From Pseudomonas anatoliensis (GTDB lineage: Bacteria; Pseudomonadota; Gammaproteobacteria; Pseudomonadales; Pseudomonadaceae): DNA of 64,000 nt. Position 1 is the stretch's first letter, and each line of letters starts with the position of its first letter. Below the pieces are notes generated by a model. It was not told where the DNA came from. It searched no databases and saw only the letters and a program-made list of their open reading frames with translations. The stretch is from positions 496,001 through 560,000 of the forward strand of contig NZ_JACVHC010000003.1 in NCBI RefSeq assembly GCF_017976235.1, in the 5' to 3' direction. Below are positions 16,446 to 24,665 of this stretch, in pieces. The translations under genes and the position numbers were made by a program.

Positions 16446-19379
16446 TTGAAAACGCCGATTGAGTTTTTAACTGAATCCTTGAACTCCAACCGAAGCCTGA
16501 CCACCGACTGCCCAGTATGGCCATACCTATCTTACTATATCTATCATATCGAAAATAAACTTCCAAAAGCATACGGAAGCGCCTTGGAGACTCAGTCAGT
16601 TATTATCAGCGGTTTCGCAACAAACCTCGCAGCGAGAATTACCAACGTAGCTAATAACGTTTTAATCACTGAAAAACAAATATTTGAAAAATCAATCCTC
16701 GGCAGAGAGATGGAAACCTCCTCTTACTACAAGTTAGTTAGCGAAAACAAAAGCTATCTCACCGACATTATTAAAGCTTATCCGGAGCTAGATCGAGTCC
16801 TCACCAAACTATCACAAAATTTTGTCGAATTTACATTACAGTTTTTTACTGACTTGATAGAAGACAGGCAGGAGATTAACGAAGTATTCAATATTGGGTC
16901 TGACGTCGACCTCTCCGCAATTGATGTCTCGGCTAGTGAAACGCATTATGGATCGAGGACCGTTTGCACGCTTTCCTTTAACTCCATAAAAATAGTTTAC
17001 AAACCAAGAAATCTGAAACTTGAAGCGGAAGCATCCGGCTTTCTACTGTCTTTGAGCAGTGCCGCAGGCACTGACTTTTGCAAATGGAAAATACCAATTT
17101 ATTTGGTGAAAAAAGAGCATGGATGGGCAGAGCACACACCTCAAAAGCAGGCAGAAACCGAAGAAGAGGTACATCAATACTTTAAAAGAGCAGGATTTTT
17201 ATTAGGTTATTGCACTGCCTTTATCGCTGCGGACATTACCTCTGACAATCTGATTGCGCATGGAGCAAGCCCTATACCCATTGATCTGGAGACAATTTTT
17301 TACAGCACCTTAAACATTGAGACAATCCCGAGAGAAGTTCGGTGGAACGTTACCCAAACAAGTATCCTTCCAAACTGGACTTGGAAAGGCACCGATGGTA
17401 TCGGTGTAGACTTGAGTGCGCTGGGTGGGTTATCAGAGCAATATGTCAGTCTAAACCTGTATCAACACTTAGAAGACGAAACTGGTCACAGCCAGTTTGG
17501 CATGGACGGAGTTAAAATCTTTCCAAATCAGAATGTTTTATATTTTGACGGGAAACCGGCGCAGCCGTGGGAATACGAAAAAGAAATAATTAATGGCCTA
17601 ACCACCTTATTTTCTATATTAAACAATGCGCAGCCGTCAATTATCGAAAAAATTAAATCTTTTAGAGGCAGACAAAACAGGTATATCCCCAGACCGACAG
17701 CGACATATCACTACGCCATTCAATGTTCCCTGCATGCAACCTTAATGCGTTGCACTGACAAACGAACGGCCTTTCTGGAAAATATCCTTAATAACGACAC
17801 AGCCCCCGCGATAGGCTTTCTCGACGCGGAGGTCTCAGCTTGCTTGGATCTGGACATTCCTTTTGCTCGAGGACAAGCCGGTATTCTTGAGTTCTACGAC
17901 CCCGGTTACAGCGGTTCAGGGCACCTCGATAGTAAAGATTATATAAACGGAATAGACAACAGCATCCAATACATCACAACCTTGGACAAAAACAGAATTG
18001 CATTTGAAGAAAAACTAACTTCAAACACCCTTTTAGCAATGAAAAACATGTATGAACACGGAAATAAACTCACGGACCACTCCTTCAAACAACACGACGA
18101 TGTGAAAGACCCCCGTTATTCAAATATTGACGAGATCATTAAAAAAATCAGGACATCATCGGAAATCAACGCATGCTTGATCAATGAACTGTTACGTACC
18201 GAAATTTCGAGTAATGGGCTCTGGCTAGGATTTCACTCATCACCAGGTGGCTATATGGAGTTCTCGGAGTTAGGAGATGACTTCTACTACGGGTTGTCTG
18301 GCATTCTTTATGGCTGCGTAGTGGCGGCCAGTCATAGCAGTGCCATAGATAAAGCCCTGGTAACTGAACTACTAAATCATTGCCACAGTAGAATAGTTAA
18401 AAAACTGACAAATAAGGGTACGCACCTAGGGGGCTTTCACTTCGGTCTATCGTCCGCAATCGTTCCGCTCTTGATAGGCTTAAATTATTTTGACGATGAA
18501 AGACAAAGCCAACTGCTACAGCTGTATAAAAAATATGTTGAAGACGTACTGGCAGACCCATGGTGGCAAAAATATTTTTGGGGCTCTGACTTTCTCTCTG
18601 GAATGTTCGGCACTCTAAGTGTACTCACGTTGTTATTCGACCTTACTAAAGATTTATCGTTTTGCGATTTAGCCAACTTGTTATACAAAAAAATAGAGAC
18701 AGAACTCACTTTTATATCTGGAAGCAAACTAGCCACATTCGACAATGCAATTACAACGAGAAGCGACGCTTTACTGAGTGGCCTATCTCACGGAATAATG
18801 GGGTGCGCATACTCACTATTTTATTTTAATAACCTTATCGCTAAAAAAGATTCAATCCACGAATTATTCCTAGGCTTTTTGTCTTGGGAGCTTAACGAAT
18901 ATGATGAGTCAATTGAAAATTGGCGTGACTACAGAAAACGCTCGGAATCAAGCGCCGGTGAGTTTGCGTGGAGCCACGGTTTACCTGGAAATTATTTGGC
19001 GATCAGTTATTTCGCAAACAATGGAGTACAGCCTGCGCTAGACTTCTTGGAAAAGCACCCACCAAAAGCCGCATTCTCATATTCGAATCTCGAAAAACGA
19101 AAGAGACCCGTCAATGACTCTTTATGTCATGGCGCTTATGGGATTCTGAATATCATGAAAAAGATCTCACCGGAATCGTTGCTCGATCCACAAGTTTTTC
19201 TATGGTCGAATATCGTCAATTTAAGCGAACAAAACTCAAGAATCTTGAGAACAAAAACTGCTGATCCATTAGGATTATGGATCGGCCGCGTGGGCTCACT
19301 ACTTGGCTCCATTGGTTTGATTGACCATAACTACGAGTTTCCATTTCTTCCGCACCAAATGGAATTCATCAAACCATGA
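16446..19379 (+). CDS. Class II lanthipeptide synthetase, LanM-like
   Basis: A 977-residue two-domain enzyme. The N-terminal dehydratase (DUF4135-type, to about 600) has the kinase-like sites: ETH (165-167), VYKPR with K186, D263, N268, D280 in IDLET, and R412/T418 in RYIPRPT. By spacing these match CylM D252/H254, K274, D347, N352, D364, R506 and T512, but the position of CylM H349 is T265. The C-terminal LanC-like cyclase (about 620-977) has GLSHG, SLCHG (C894, H895) and WSHGLPG, where the expected zinc-binding Cys is Ser843. The start is TTG with AGGA eight bases upstream. It overlaps the next gene by 4 bases. Codon use is AT-rich, unlike the flanks, which suggests transfer. Confidence 0.88.
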   Translation: MKTPIEFLTESLNSNRSLTTDCPVWPYLSYYIYHIENKLPKAYGSALETQSVIISGFATNLAARITNVANNVLITEKQIFEKSILGREMETSSYYKLVSENKSYLTDIIKAYPELDRVLTKLSQNFVEFTLQFFTDLIEDRQEINEVFNIGSDVDLSAIDVSASETHYGSRTVCTLSFNSIKIVYKPRNLKLEAEASGFLLSLSSAAGTDFCKWKIPIYLVKKEHGWAEHTPQKQAETEEEVHQYFKRAGFLLGYCTAFIAADITSDNLIAHGASPIPIDLETIFYSTLNIETIPREVRWNVTQTSILPNWTWKGTDGIGVDLSALGGLSEQYVSLNLYQHLEDETGHSQFGMDGVKIFPNQNVLYFDGKPAQPWEYEKEIINGLTTLFSILNNAQPSIIEKIKSFRGRQNRYIPRPTATYHYAIQCSLHATLMRCTDKRTAFLENILNNDTAPAIGFLDAEVSACLDLDIPFARGQAGILEFYDPGYSGSGHLDSKDYINGIDNSIQYITTLDKNRIAFEEKLTSNTLLAMKNMYEHGNKLTDHSFKQHDDVKDPRYSNIDEIIKKIRTSSEINACLINELLRTEISSNGLWLGFHSSPGGYMEFSELGDDFYYGLSGILYGCVVAASHSSAIDKALVTELLNHCHSRIVKKLTNKGTHLGGFHFGLSSAIVPLLIGLNYFDDERQSQLLQLYKKYVEDVLADPWWQKYFWGSDFLSGMFGTLSVLTLLFDLTKDLSFCDLANLLYKKIETELTFISGSKLATFDNAITTRSDALLSGLSHGIMGCAYSLFYFNNLIAKKDSIHELFLGFLSWELNEYDESIENWRDYRKRSESSAGEFAWSHGLPGNYLAISYFANNGVQPALDFLEKHPPKAAFSYSNLEKRKRPVNDSLCHGAYGILNIMKKISPESLLDPQVFLWSNIVNLSEQNSRILRTKTADPLGLWIGRVGSLLGSIGLIDHNYEFPFLPHQMEFIKP

Positions 19380-20254
19380 AGAGCAACCTAATACTTTGCT
19401 GCTTTGGCCTGGGCATTTCAGTTCTAACAAGCGCATCGCCCTACCTAATCGGCAATTCAATTAATTTTTATATATCCCAAGACCGCTTATATTTATATGC
19501 ACTCGCAGGCGCTTCGCTTCTTATCATCGCGACGCCTCCCTTGAAACTAGCAGCCAACATTTATCTACAAAGGACTGCTGCCAAGACAAGATATATTCTG
19601 AAAAGGACAATTCTAACGCACCTGCGAAGCAAGGCATCCACATATAGTAAAAATCCAGGTGAGCAAATCGAACTCATCGACGGCGATGTTGACGGCTCGA
19701 TGTATCTATACCATTCGGTATTCTTTGACACTTCACTCAATTTCAGCATTATAATTTTCGCGCTGATTATAACGGCTCTGTATCATCCACTTCTGGCGCT
19801 CGCCCCCCTTAGCGGCCTGCTATATGCCTCAGCTGCATATTTTATAACCCGGAGAAAGAGCGCCGCCCTTTTTGAAGAGTATGTCCAAGAAAACACCGTT
19901 ACAATCGGGGCAATCTGTGCGCATGTATGCGATGCCAAACCGTACAACGACAGAGTCAAGCTGGACATCAAAAACATTGAGCGCCTCGCTTTTCGTTCAA
20001 ACCTGAAAGCATCTTTTTTCGAATCAATTTCAGGAACATGTTACTTGGTAGCGATAGTTGTTTTGCTCTTGATATCCGCTCATTTAATAAGTGAAGGCGC
20101 TTTGACAACAGGCGCTATCTTTGCCTCAGCCATCTACCTTGAGCGTGTGCTAAGCCCAACAATGTCGCTTATATCCATTTACTACTCAAGCAGAGAGGCC
20201 TCTTATCGCCGCAATCGAATTCTGAGCTATAAACTACAGCACGGGGGGCGTTGA
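19376..20254 (+). CDS. ABC-exporter-like membrane protein without ATPase domain (first)
   Basis: A 292-residue protein with about five or six hydrophobic helices in the pattern of a type I ABC-exporter membrane domain (helices near 5-25, 40-58, 115-135, 140-158, 220-245, 250-270). The protein ends just after the last helix, where a fused nucleotide-binding domain would normally begin. No C39 peptidase domain is present at the N-terminus. The ATG overlaps the stop of the synthetase gene (ATGA), showing translational coupling. It probably pairs with the next gene product to export the modified peptide, or gives immunity. The fold assignment is by pattern, not by a clear motif. Confidence 0.65.
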   Translation: MKSNLILCCFGLGISVLTSASPYLIGNSINFYISQDRLYLYALAGASLLIIATPPLKLAANIYLQRTAAKTRYILKRTILTHLRSKASTYSKNPGEQIELIDGDVDGSMYLYHSVFFDTSLNFSIIIFALIITALYHPLLALAPLSGLLYASAAYFITRRKSAALFEEYVQENTVTIGAICAHVCDAKPYNDRVKLDIKNIERLAFRSNLKASFFESISGTCYLVAIVVLLLISAHLISEGALTTGAIFASAIYLERVLSPTMSLISIYYSSREASYRRNRILSYKLQHGGR

Positions 20255-20257
20255 ATT

Positions 20258-21142
20258 ATGCTTATGTGCTTGCGAAAAAACGTGGCATTATTTTTGTTTT
20301 CAACAATGAGCCTGACTTTAGCAGCCGCATGTCAGTTGTTAATACCTTCGATCGTGGCAGAGGGACTTACAGCTCTTAGTAGTGGCGCTGTCAGCACTCA
20401 TCTGTACTTCACCCTCACCGCTGTTTTTTTATCCAAGCTAGCGACGCAAACTCTGGGCAGTTCCATGGCGGCGCTCATGGAAGCGAAATCTCGCTTTTCG
20501 CTCATCAATTTCATCGTGCATGATGAAAGACCTTGTCCGTTAAGCTCTCGCGTGACGATGATCAAAGAGGATGCTGAGAAAATTGCTTCAGTCCTTCATG
20601 ACTCAATTCATCTGGCAGGATCTTGTATTTTGACATTTGCCACAGCCTATATCTTACTTCGTGAAAACGCTTATTTCCTCATCCCCTTGATATTTATCAC
20701 GACATTGACTTGTGTGCAGTTGAAATTTGCAAAACCACAAATCCAGAGTCTGTATAAAGCCGAAATGAGCAATGAAGACCTGTACAAGGAATCGTTAATC
20801 AGCACTTTCAGCTCATCCACAATTGATGAGCAAAGTCTTCAATCACTTATCAGCAATAGTGATGAATGTTTGAGCAACACAATACAAGCACGTTATAAAT
20901 ATCAAAAAGCCAATGCCATTCAGTGCTTCTGGCCGGAAATGGCTATCTCGGCCGGGACAGTATCAGTCATCATTTTTAGCGCCACTGCGACGCCGGAGTT
21001 ATTCGGCGAGCGTCTTATTGTCTATCTTGGTTACGTCGGAATTTTTACCATGGCCAGCACGAGTTCGATAAGCCTTGGTATAACGATGATTGGAGTAAAG
21101 GTATCCGTCGGAAGAGTATTCAGGGGGCGCCAATATGAATGA
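20258..21142 (+). CDS. ABC-exporter-like membrane protein without ATPase domain (second)
   Basis: A 294-residue membrane protein with about six hydrophobic helices (near 8-28, 45-65, 125-160, 230-250, 260-285). It is similar in length and layout to the preceding gene product but not closely similar in sequence. It also lacks any Walker motif. It starts three bases after the previous stop behind a GGGGGG-rich ribosome-binding site and overlaps the following ATPase gene by 8 bases. The likeliest role is the second half of a heterodimeric exporter or immunity transporter that uses a separate ATPase. Confidence 0.62.
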   Translation: MLMCLRKNVALFLFSTMSLTLAAACQLLIPSIVAEGLTALSSGAVSTHLYFTLTAVFLSKLATQTLGSSMAALMEAKSRFSLINFIVHDERPCPLSSRVTMIKEDAEKIASVLHDSIHLAGSCILTFATAYILLRENAYFLIPLIFITTLTCVQLKFAKPQIQSLYKAEMSNEDLYKESLISTFSSSTIDEQSLQSLISNSDECLSNTIQARYKYQKANAIQCFWPEMAISAGTVSVIIFSATATPELFGERLIVYLGYVGIFTMASTSSISLGITMIGVKVSVGRVFRGRQYE

Positions 21143-21854
21143 TTTATTCATCCAGCAGATACGCCTTAAGTCAGACAGAGTGGCGGCTCATTTTTTACGC
21201 GGCCTTTTTCCGCTTCAATTCAATAACAGAATTACTGTATTTATCGGAGAAAACGGTTCTGGAAAATCCACCCTGCTTGAAGCACTTGCCATCAAGTTGG
21301 GATGCAATCCAGAAGGCGGTGGGAAGAACTTCAATTTCTCGACTGAGAACACCCACTCGAAACTGCACGAAACCCTGATGCTTTCAAAAGGCTACCGACG
21401 GGAGAAGGACGTTTTTTTCTACAGAGCAGAGACTTTCTATAACTTGAACACTGCGATCCGCAAGCTTGATGCAGAGGGGAGCTTTGATCCCGAAATAAAG
21501 ACCTATTACGGCGGCGTGGATATGCATTGCATGTCACACGGTGAAGCAATGGAGGCGCTGTTTCAAAACCGATTCAAAGCCCAGGGACTGTACGTTCTCG
21601 ATGAACCGGAAGCGTCGTTGTCTCCATTGAGGCAATTGGTGTTTATCAACCGCGTAATGGAGCTATCGCGCAAAGGCTCACAGTTCATCATCGCTACTCA
21701 CTCACCGCTCATTATGTCGATCCCGGGATGTGATCTGAGACAGATATCGCAAGGGCGCTCCGAACCAATAACCCCGGCAGATACTGATGCTTATGCTGTG
21801 TACAAAGCCGTGCTTAACTCGGCCGGCGCCTACATCGCGAAAAATATGCAGTGA
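21135..21854 (+). CDS. Free-standing ABC/AAA-type ATPase (COG3910-like)
   Basis: A 239-residue soluble ATPase. Walker A is GENGSGKST (about 37-45), the signature-like motif is SHGEAMEAL, Walker B with the catalytic Glu is LYVLDEPEASLSP, and the switch His is in IATHSPL. This set (SHGE instead of LSGGQ, no membrane domain) marks the predicted-ATPase family related to ABC and SMC-type enzymes. Such genes often stand alone and their function is not known. Here the gene overlaps the second membrane gene by 8 bases and ends the operon at a strong terminator, so it may supply ATP hydrolysis to the two membrane halves. Composition becomes GC-richer toward its end. Confidence 0.75.
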   Translation: MNDLFIQQIRLKSDRVAAHFLRGLFPLQFNNRITVFIGENGSGKSTLLEALAIKLGCNPEGGGKNFNFSTENTHSKLHETLMLSKGYRREKDVFFYRAETFYNLNTAIRKLDAEGSFDPEIKTYYGGVDMHCMSHGEAMEALFQNRFKAQGLYVLDEPEASLSPLRQLVFINRVMELSRKGSQFIIATHSPLIMSIPGCDLRQISQGRSEPITPADTDAYAVYKAVLNSAGAYIAKNMQ

Positions 21855-21866
21855 GATTGCAGACAC

Positions 21867-21894
21867 AAAAAAACCGTCCGAAGACGGTTTTTTT
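21867..21894. terminator. Bidirectional terminator, lanthipeptide-like operon / cytochrome c5
   Basis: A run of A, then ACCGTC-cgaa-GACGGT, then a run of seven T: a symmetric stem that can end transcription from both sides. It closes the island on the right. Confidence 0.9.
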
Positions 21895-21909
21895 CATCAG
21901 CAGTACGCC

Positions 21910-22335
21910 CTACTTCAGGCCCGACATCTTCTCGATCGCCCCTTTCAGATCGGCATCCGAGCAATCCGCGCAGGTACCTTTCGGCGGCATGGCGTTGATG
22001 CCGGTGATCGCCTTGGCCAGGATGCCGTCGAGGCCGCCCTGGTGATCGGCGCGTTCTTTCCACGCTGCGGTGTCACCAATTTTCGGCGCGCCCAACAGGC
22101 CGGTGCCGTGACAAGCGTTGCAATGTTTGGCAATGATTGAGTCTGGAGTCTTGGCATCACCGCCGCCGGCAGTTGCAGCCACTTCCATCCCTTTGCATTC
22201 CTGACCTTGCACACACACCTGGCCGACGGGCTCGAGGCGTTTGGCAATGTCGTCGTTCGTCGCAGCTTGAGCGCTGACAGCCCAGAGGGCCAGTACGGTT
22301 GCTGGTGCAGCCAGCATTTTCATAATTAGGTTCAC
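21910..22335 (-). CDS. Cytochrome c5 family protein, exported
   Basis: A 141-residue periplasmic c-type cytochrome with a signal peptide ending AQA-A (about residue 24). One haem-binding motif CNACH is present (about 73-77), with the distal Met in AMPPKG, as in cytochrome c5. Two extra Cys pairs (CVQGQEC before the haem and CADC after the Met) are notable; the second is typical of c5 proteins and can form a disulfide. ATG at 22335 is used; ATG at 22323 is also possible. From memory, it holds the position of PA5300 in P. aeruginosa. It acts as an electron carrier to terminal oxidases or reductases. Confidence 0.9.
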   Translation of the reverse strand: MNLIMKMLAAPATVLALWAVSAQAATNDDIAKRLEPVGQVCVQGQECKGMEVAATAGGGDAKTPDSIIAKHCNACHGTGLLGAPKIGDTAAWKERADHQGGLDGILAKAITGINAMPPKGTCADCSDADLKGAIEKMSGLK

Positions 22336-22505
22336 GCGTTCACCCTCAATGGTGGCTATTCACGCCTGCGGCCACGGTTCGCAGGCGGGCGCAAGTATAG
22401 CGGTTAGCCCGCCACACTGAAACAACCCCATAGTCGAAGGGGTTATACCGCGCTGTGGAAAAACTGTTCGGATGCCTTCGCCGTTATGGCCTGGCGCCTC
22501 TTTGT

Positions 22506-23054
22506 TTAAAAATTCGCCGGCGTGGCTGCGCTGATTAGTCGCGCAGGCAAGTCGAACGGATTACGAAAACGATGCGGCTTGGTACTTTCAAAGTAGTAGC
22601 TGTCGCCAGCTTCGAGAATAAAAGTTTCAAGACCCACCACCAATTCCAGACGACCCTCCACCAAAATCCCGGTTTCCTCGCCCTCGTGGGTGAGCATTTC
22701 TTCGCCGGTGTCGGCGCCCGGCGGGTAGATTTCGTTGAGGAACGCGATGGCCCGGCTCGGGTGCGCGCGGCCGACCAGCTTCATGGTCACGGCGCCGTCG
22801 GAAATGTCGATCAGCTCGTTGGCCTTGTAAACGATCTGGGTCGGTATTTCCTGCAGGATCTCTTCGGAAAAGAACTCGACCATGGACATGGGAATCCCGC
22901 CCAGAACCTTCCTCAGCGAACTGATCGAAGGGCTGACGCTGTTCTTTTCGATCATCGAAATGGTGCTGTTGGTGACGCCCGCGCGCTTGGCGAGTTCACG
23001 CTGGGAAAGCCCTTTGAGCTTGCGGATCGATTGCAGTCGTTCACCGACGTCCAA
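22506..23054 (-). CDS. XRE-family regulator with cupin domain (PuuR-like)
   Basis: A 182-residue repressor-type protein. Residues 1-60 are a helix-turn-helix (LSQRELAKRAGVTNSTISMI) and residues 105-180 a cupin sensor (HEGEETGILVEGRLELVVG). This layout is that of PuuR, which controls putrescine catabolism. An exact dyad ATATT-N5-AATAT (23070-23084) lies just upstream of the start and could be its own operator. It sits next to dadX, and a PuuB-like oxidase lies nearby at 27.2 kb. The effector is inferred, not shown. Confidence 0.85.
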   Translation of the reverse strand: MDVGERLQSIRKLKGLSQRELAKRAGVTNSTISMIEKNSVSPSISSLRKVLGGIPMSMVEFFSEEILQEIPTQIVYKANELIDISDGAVTMKLVGRAHPSRAIAFLNEIYPPGADTGEEMLTHEGEETGILVEGRLELVVGLETFILEAGDSYYFESTKPHRFRNPFDLPARLISAATPANF

Positions 23055-23142
23055 GGCTGGAGCCTCCTGATATTGTAGAAATATTGAGCGTTATCATGGC
23101 GACAGCGTTCAGTATTTACAACACGTGGGCTCCGTGACGGCC

Positions 23143-24216
23143 TCAACCCTCGGAATAGAGCCTTGGCACTCGACGCAGGTTGCAGAAAATCTGGTACGGA
23201 ATGGTGCCGGCCCACTGCGCCACTTCGCTGGCGAGGATGTTTTTACCCCACAACTCGACGGTCGAACCCAGCCCGGCTTCTGGCACATCGGTGAGGTCGA
23301 TGCAGAGCATGTCCATCGATACCCGGCCGATGATGCGGCTACGTTTGCCCGCGACCAAAACCGGCGTGCCGGTTGGCGCCTGACGTGGGTACCCATCGGC
23401 GTAACCCATGGCAACCACGCCAATGCGCATCGGTTTGTCGGTGATGAACTTGGCGCCGTAGCCAACAGGTTCACCGGCCGGCAATTCACGCACGCTGATA
23501 ACTTTTGATTCGAGGGTCATCACTGGCAGCAGACGCCCGGCCACGGTGTGGGATTCTTCGAACGGCGTAGCGCCGTAGAGCATGATCCCCGGGCGCACCC
23601 AGTCGCTGTGGATCTGCGGCCAACCGAGCACCGCTGGCGAGTTGCGCAGACTGACTTCGGCGGCGAGGCCCTGCCGCGCGGCTTCGAACACGGCGACCTG
23701 ATCGGCGCTGCTCTGCTCGTGCAATTCGTCGGCGCGGGCGAAGTGGCTCATCAAGACGATCTTCGCCACTTTGCCGCTGGCCAGCAGACGTTGATAGGCC
23801 GCCGGGTAGTCCTTGGGATGCAGGCCAACGCGGTGCATGCCCGAATCAAGCTTCAGCCACACGGTGATTGGCTTGCTCAGAGCGGCCTGCTCAATTGCTT
23901 CGAGCTGCCACAGCGAATGCACCACGCACCAGAAATCATGCTCGACGATCAGCGCCAGCTCATCAGCTTCGAAAAAACCTTCAAGCAACAACACCGGCGC
24001 ACGTATGCCGGCAGCGCGCAGTTCCAGAGCCTCTTCGATGCAAGCGACGGCAAAACCGTCGGTCTCTCCTTCCAGCGCCTGGGCGCAACGCACCGCGCCA
24101 TGGCCGTAGGCATCCGCCTTGATCACCGCGAGCGCCTTGGCGCTAGTGACTTCGCGGGCAATTCGGTAGTTGTGACGCAGGGCTTGAAGGTCGATCAGGG
24201 CACGGGCAGGACGCAT
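23143..24216 (-). CDS. dadX: Alanine racemase, catabolic
   Basis: A 357-residue PLP enzyme of fold type III. The cofactor lysine is in [11 protein letters not shown] near the N-terminus and the catalytic Tyr block is near the C-terminus (MGYADGYPR). It interconverts L- and D-alanine, feeding D-alanine to DadA. The start at 24216 ([17 protein letters not shown]) gives the usual length; an upstream in-frame ATG would add 14 residues without family support. It is the last gene of the dadA-ridA-dadX unit, about 95 bases after ridA. Confidence 0.94.
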   Translation of the reverse strand: MRPARALIDLQALRHNYRIAREVTSAKALAVIKADAYGHGAVRCAQALEGETDGFAVACIEEALELRAAGIRAPVLLLEGFFEADELALIVEHDFWCVVHSLWQLEAIEQAALSKPITVWLKLDSGMHRVGLHPKDYPAAYQRLLASGKVAKIVLMSHFARADELHEQSSADQVAVFEAARQGLAAEVSLRNSPAVLGWPQIHSDWVRPGIMLYGATPFEESHTVAGRLLPVMTLESKVISVRELPAGEPVGYGAKFITDKPMRIGVVAMGYADGYPRQAPTGTPVLVAGKRSRIIGRVSMDMLCIDLTDVPEAGLGSTVELWGKNILASEVAQWAGTIPYQIFCNLRRVPRLYSEG

Positions 24217-24311
24217 GGCGGCAGACTTCTGGGCGGTCATGGGAATAAAAACCGGCACCGGCTGACGGCGTGAACCGCCAACAGCGCCGGGAGAGGGATC
24301 TTTACAACGTA

Positions 24312-24665
24312 TTACGGCAGTGCGGCGACGATGGAGATCTCAACCAGGATGCTCGGTTTGGCCATCTTCGCTTCAACGGTGGCACGGGCCGGGGCAGCAC
24401 CTTTGGGCAGCCACTGATCCCACACCGAGTTCATCCCGGCAAAGTGTGCCTCGATATCGTTGAGGTAGATGGTCGCCGACAGCAGATGCTCCTTGTCAGT
24501 GCCGGCCAGATCGAGCAAACGCTCGATGTTGGCGAGGACTTCGCGAGTCTGCTGTTCAATACCGGCGTCGAAGTCGTCGCCGACCTGCCCGGCCAGATAC
24601 ACAGTGCCGTTATGGCTGACGATCTGACTCATGCGCTCATTGGTGAGCTGGCGCTGGATTGCCAT
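24312..24665 (-). CDS. RidA family enamine/imine deaminase
   Basis: A 117-residue RidA/YjgF-type protein of the group found in dad operons ([22 protein letters not shown]; ending in [12 protein letters not shown]). RidA proteins hydrolyse reactive enamines/imines such as 2-aminoacrylate to keto acids. The gene overlaps the end of dadA by 29 bases, so translation is coupled, and it is followed by dadX. The Arg of the canonical C-terminal active site (usually in the motif RxxV) is not obvious: the segment reads [11 protein letters not shown], which does contain the expected Arg. A job clearing the imino acid made by DadA is the simplest inference. Confidence 0.9.
   Translation of the reverse strand: MAIQRQLTNERMSQIVSHNGTVYLAGQVGDDFDAGIEQQTREVLANIERLLDLAGTDKEHLLSATIYLNDIEAHFAGMNSVWDQWLPKGAAPARATVEAKMAKPSILVEISIVAALP

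Noticed and set aside
19376..21142. The two membrane genes as frameshifted remnants of full ABC exporters
   Set aside because: No Walker or signature sequence remains in any frame between or after them, and the junctions (3-base gap and 8-base overlap) look like normal operon spacing.
21135..21854. The ATPase as an OLD-type phage-defence ATPase
   Set aside because: It has no Toprim nuclease domain and is only 239 residues long. A defence role cannot be excluded but is not supported.
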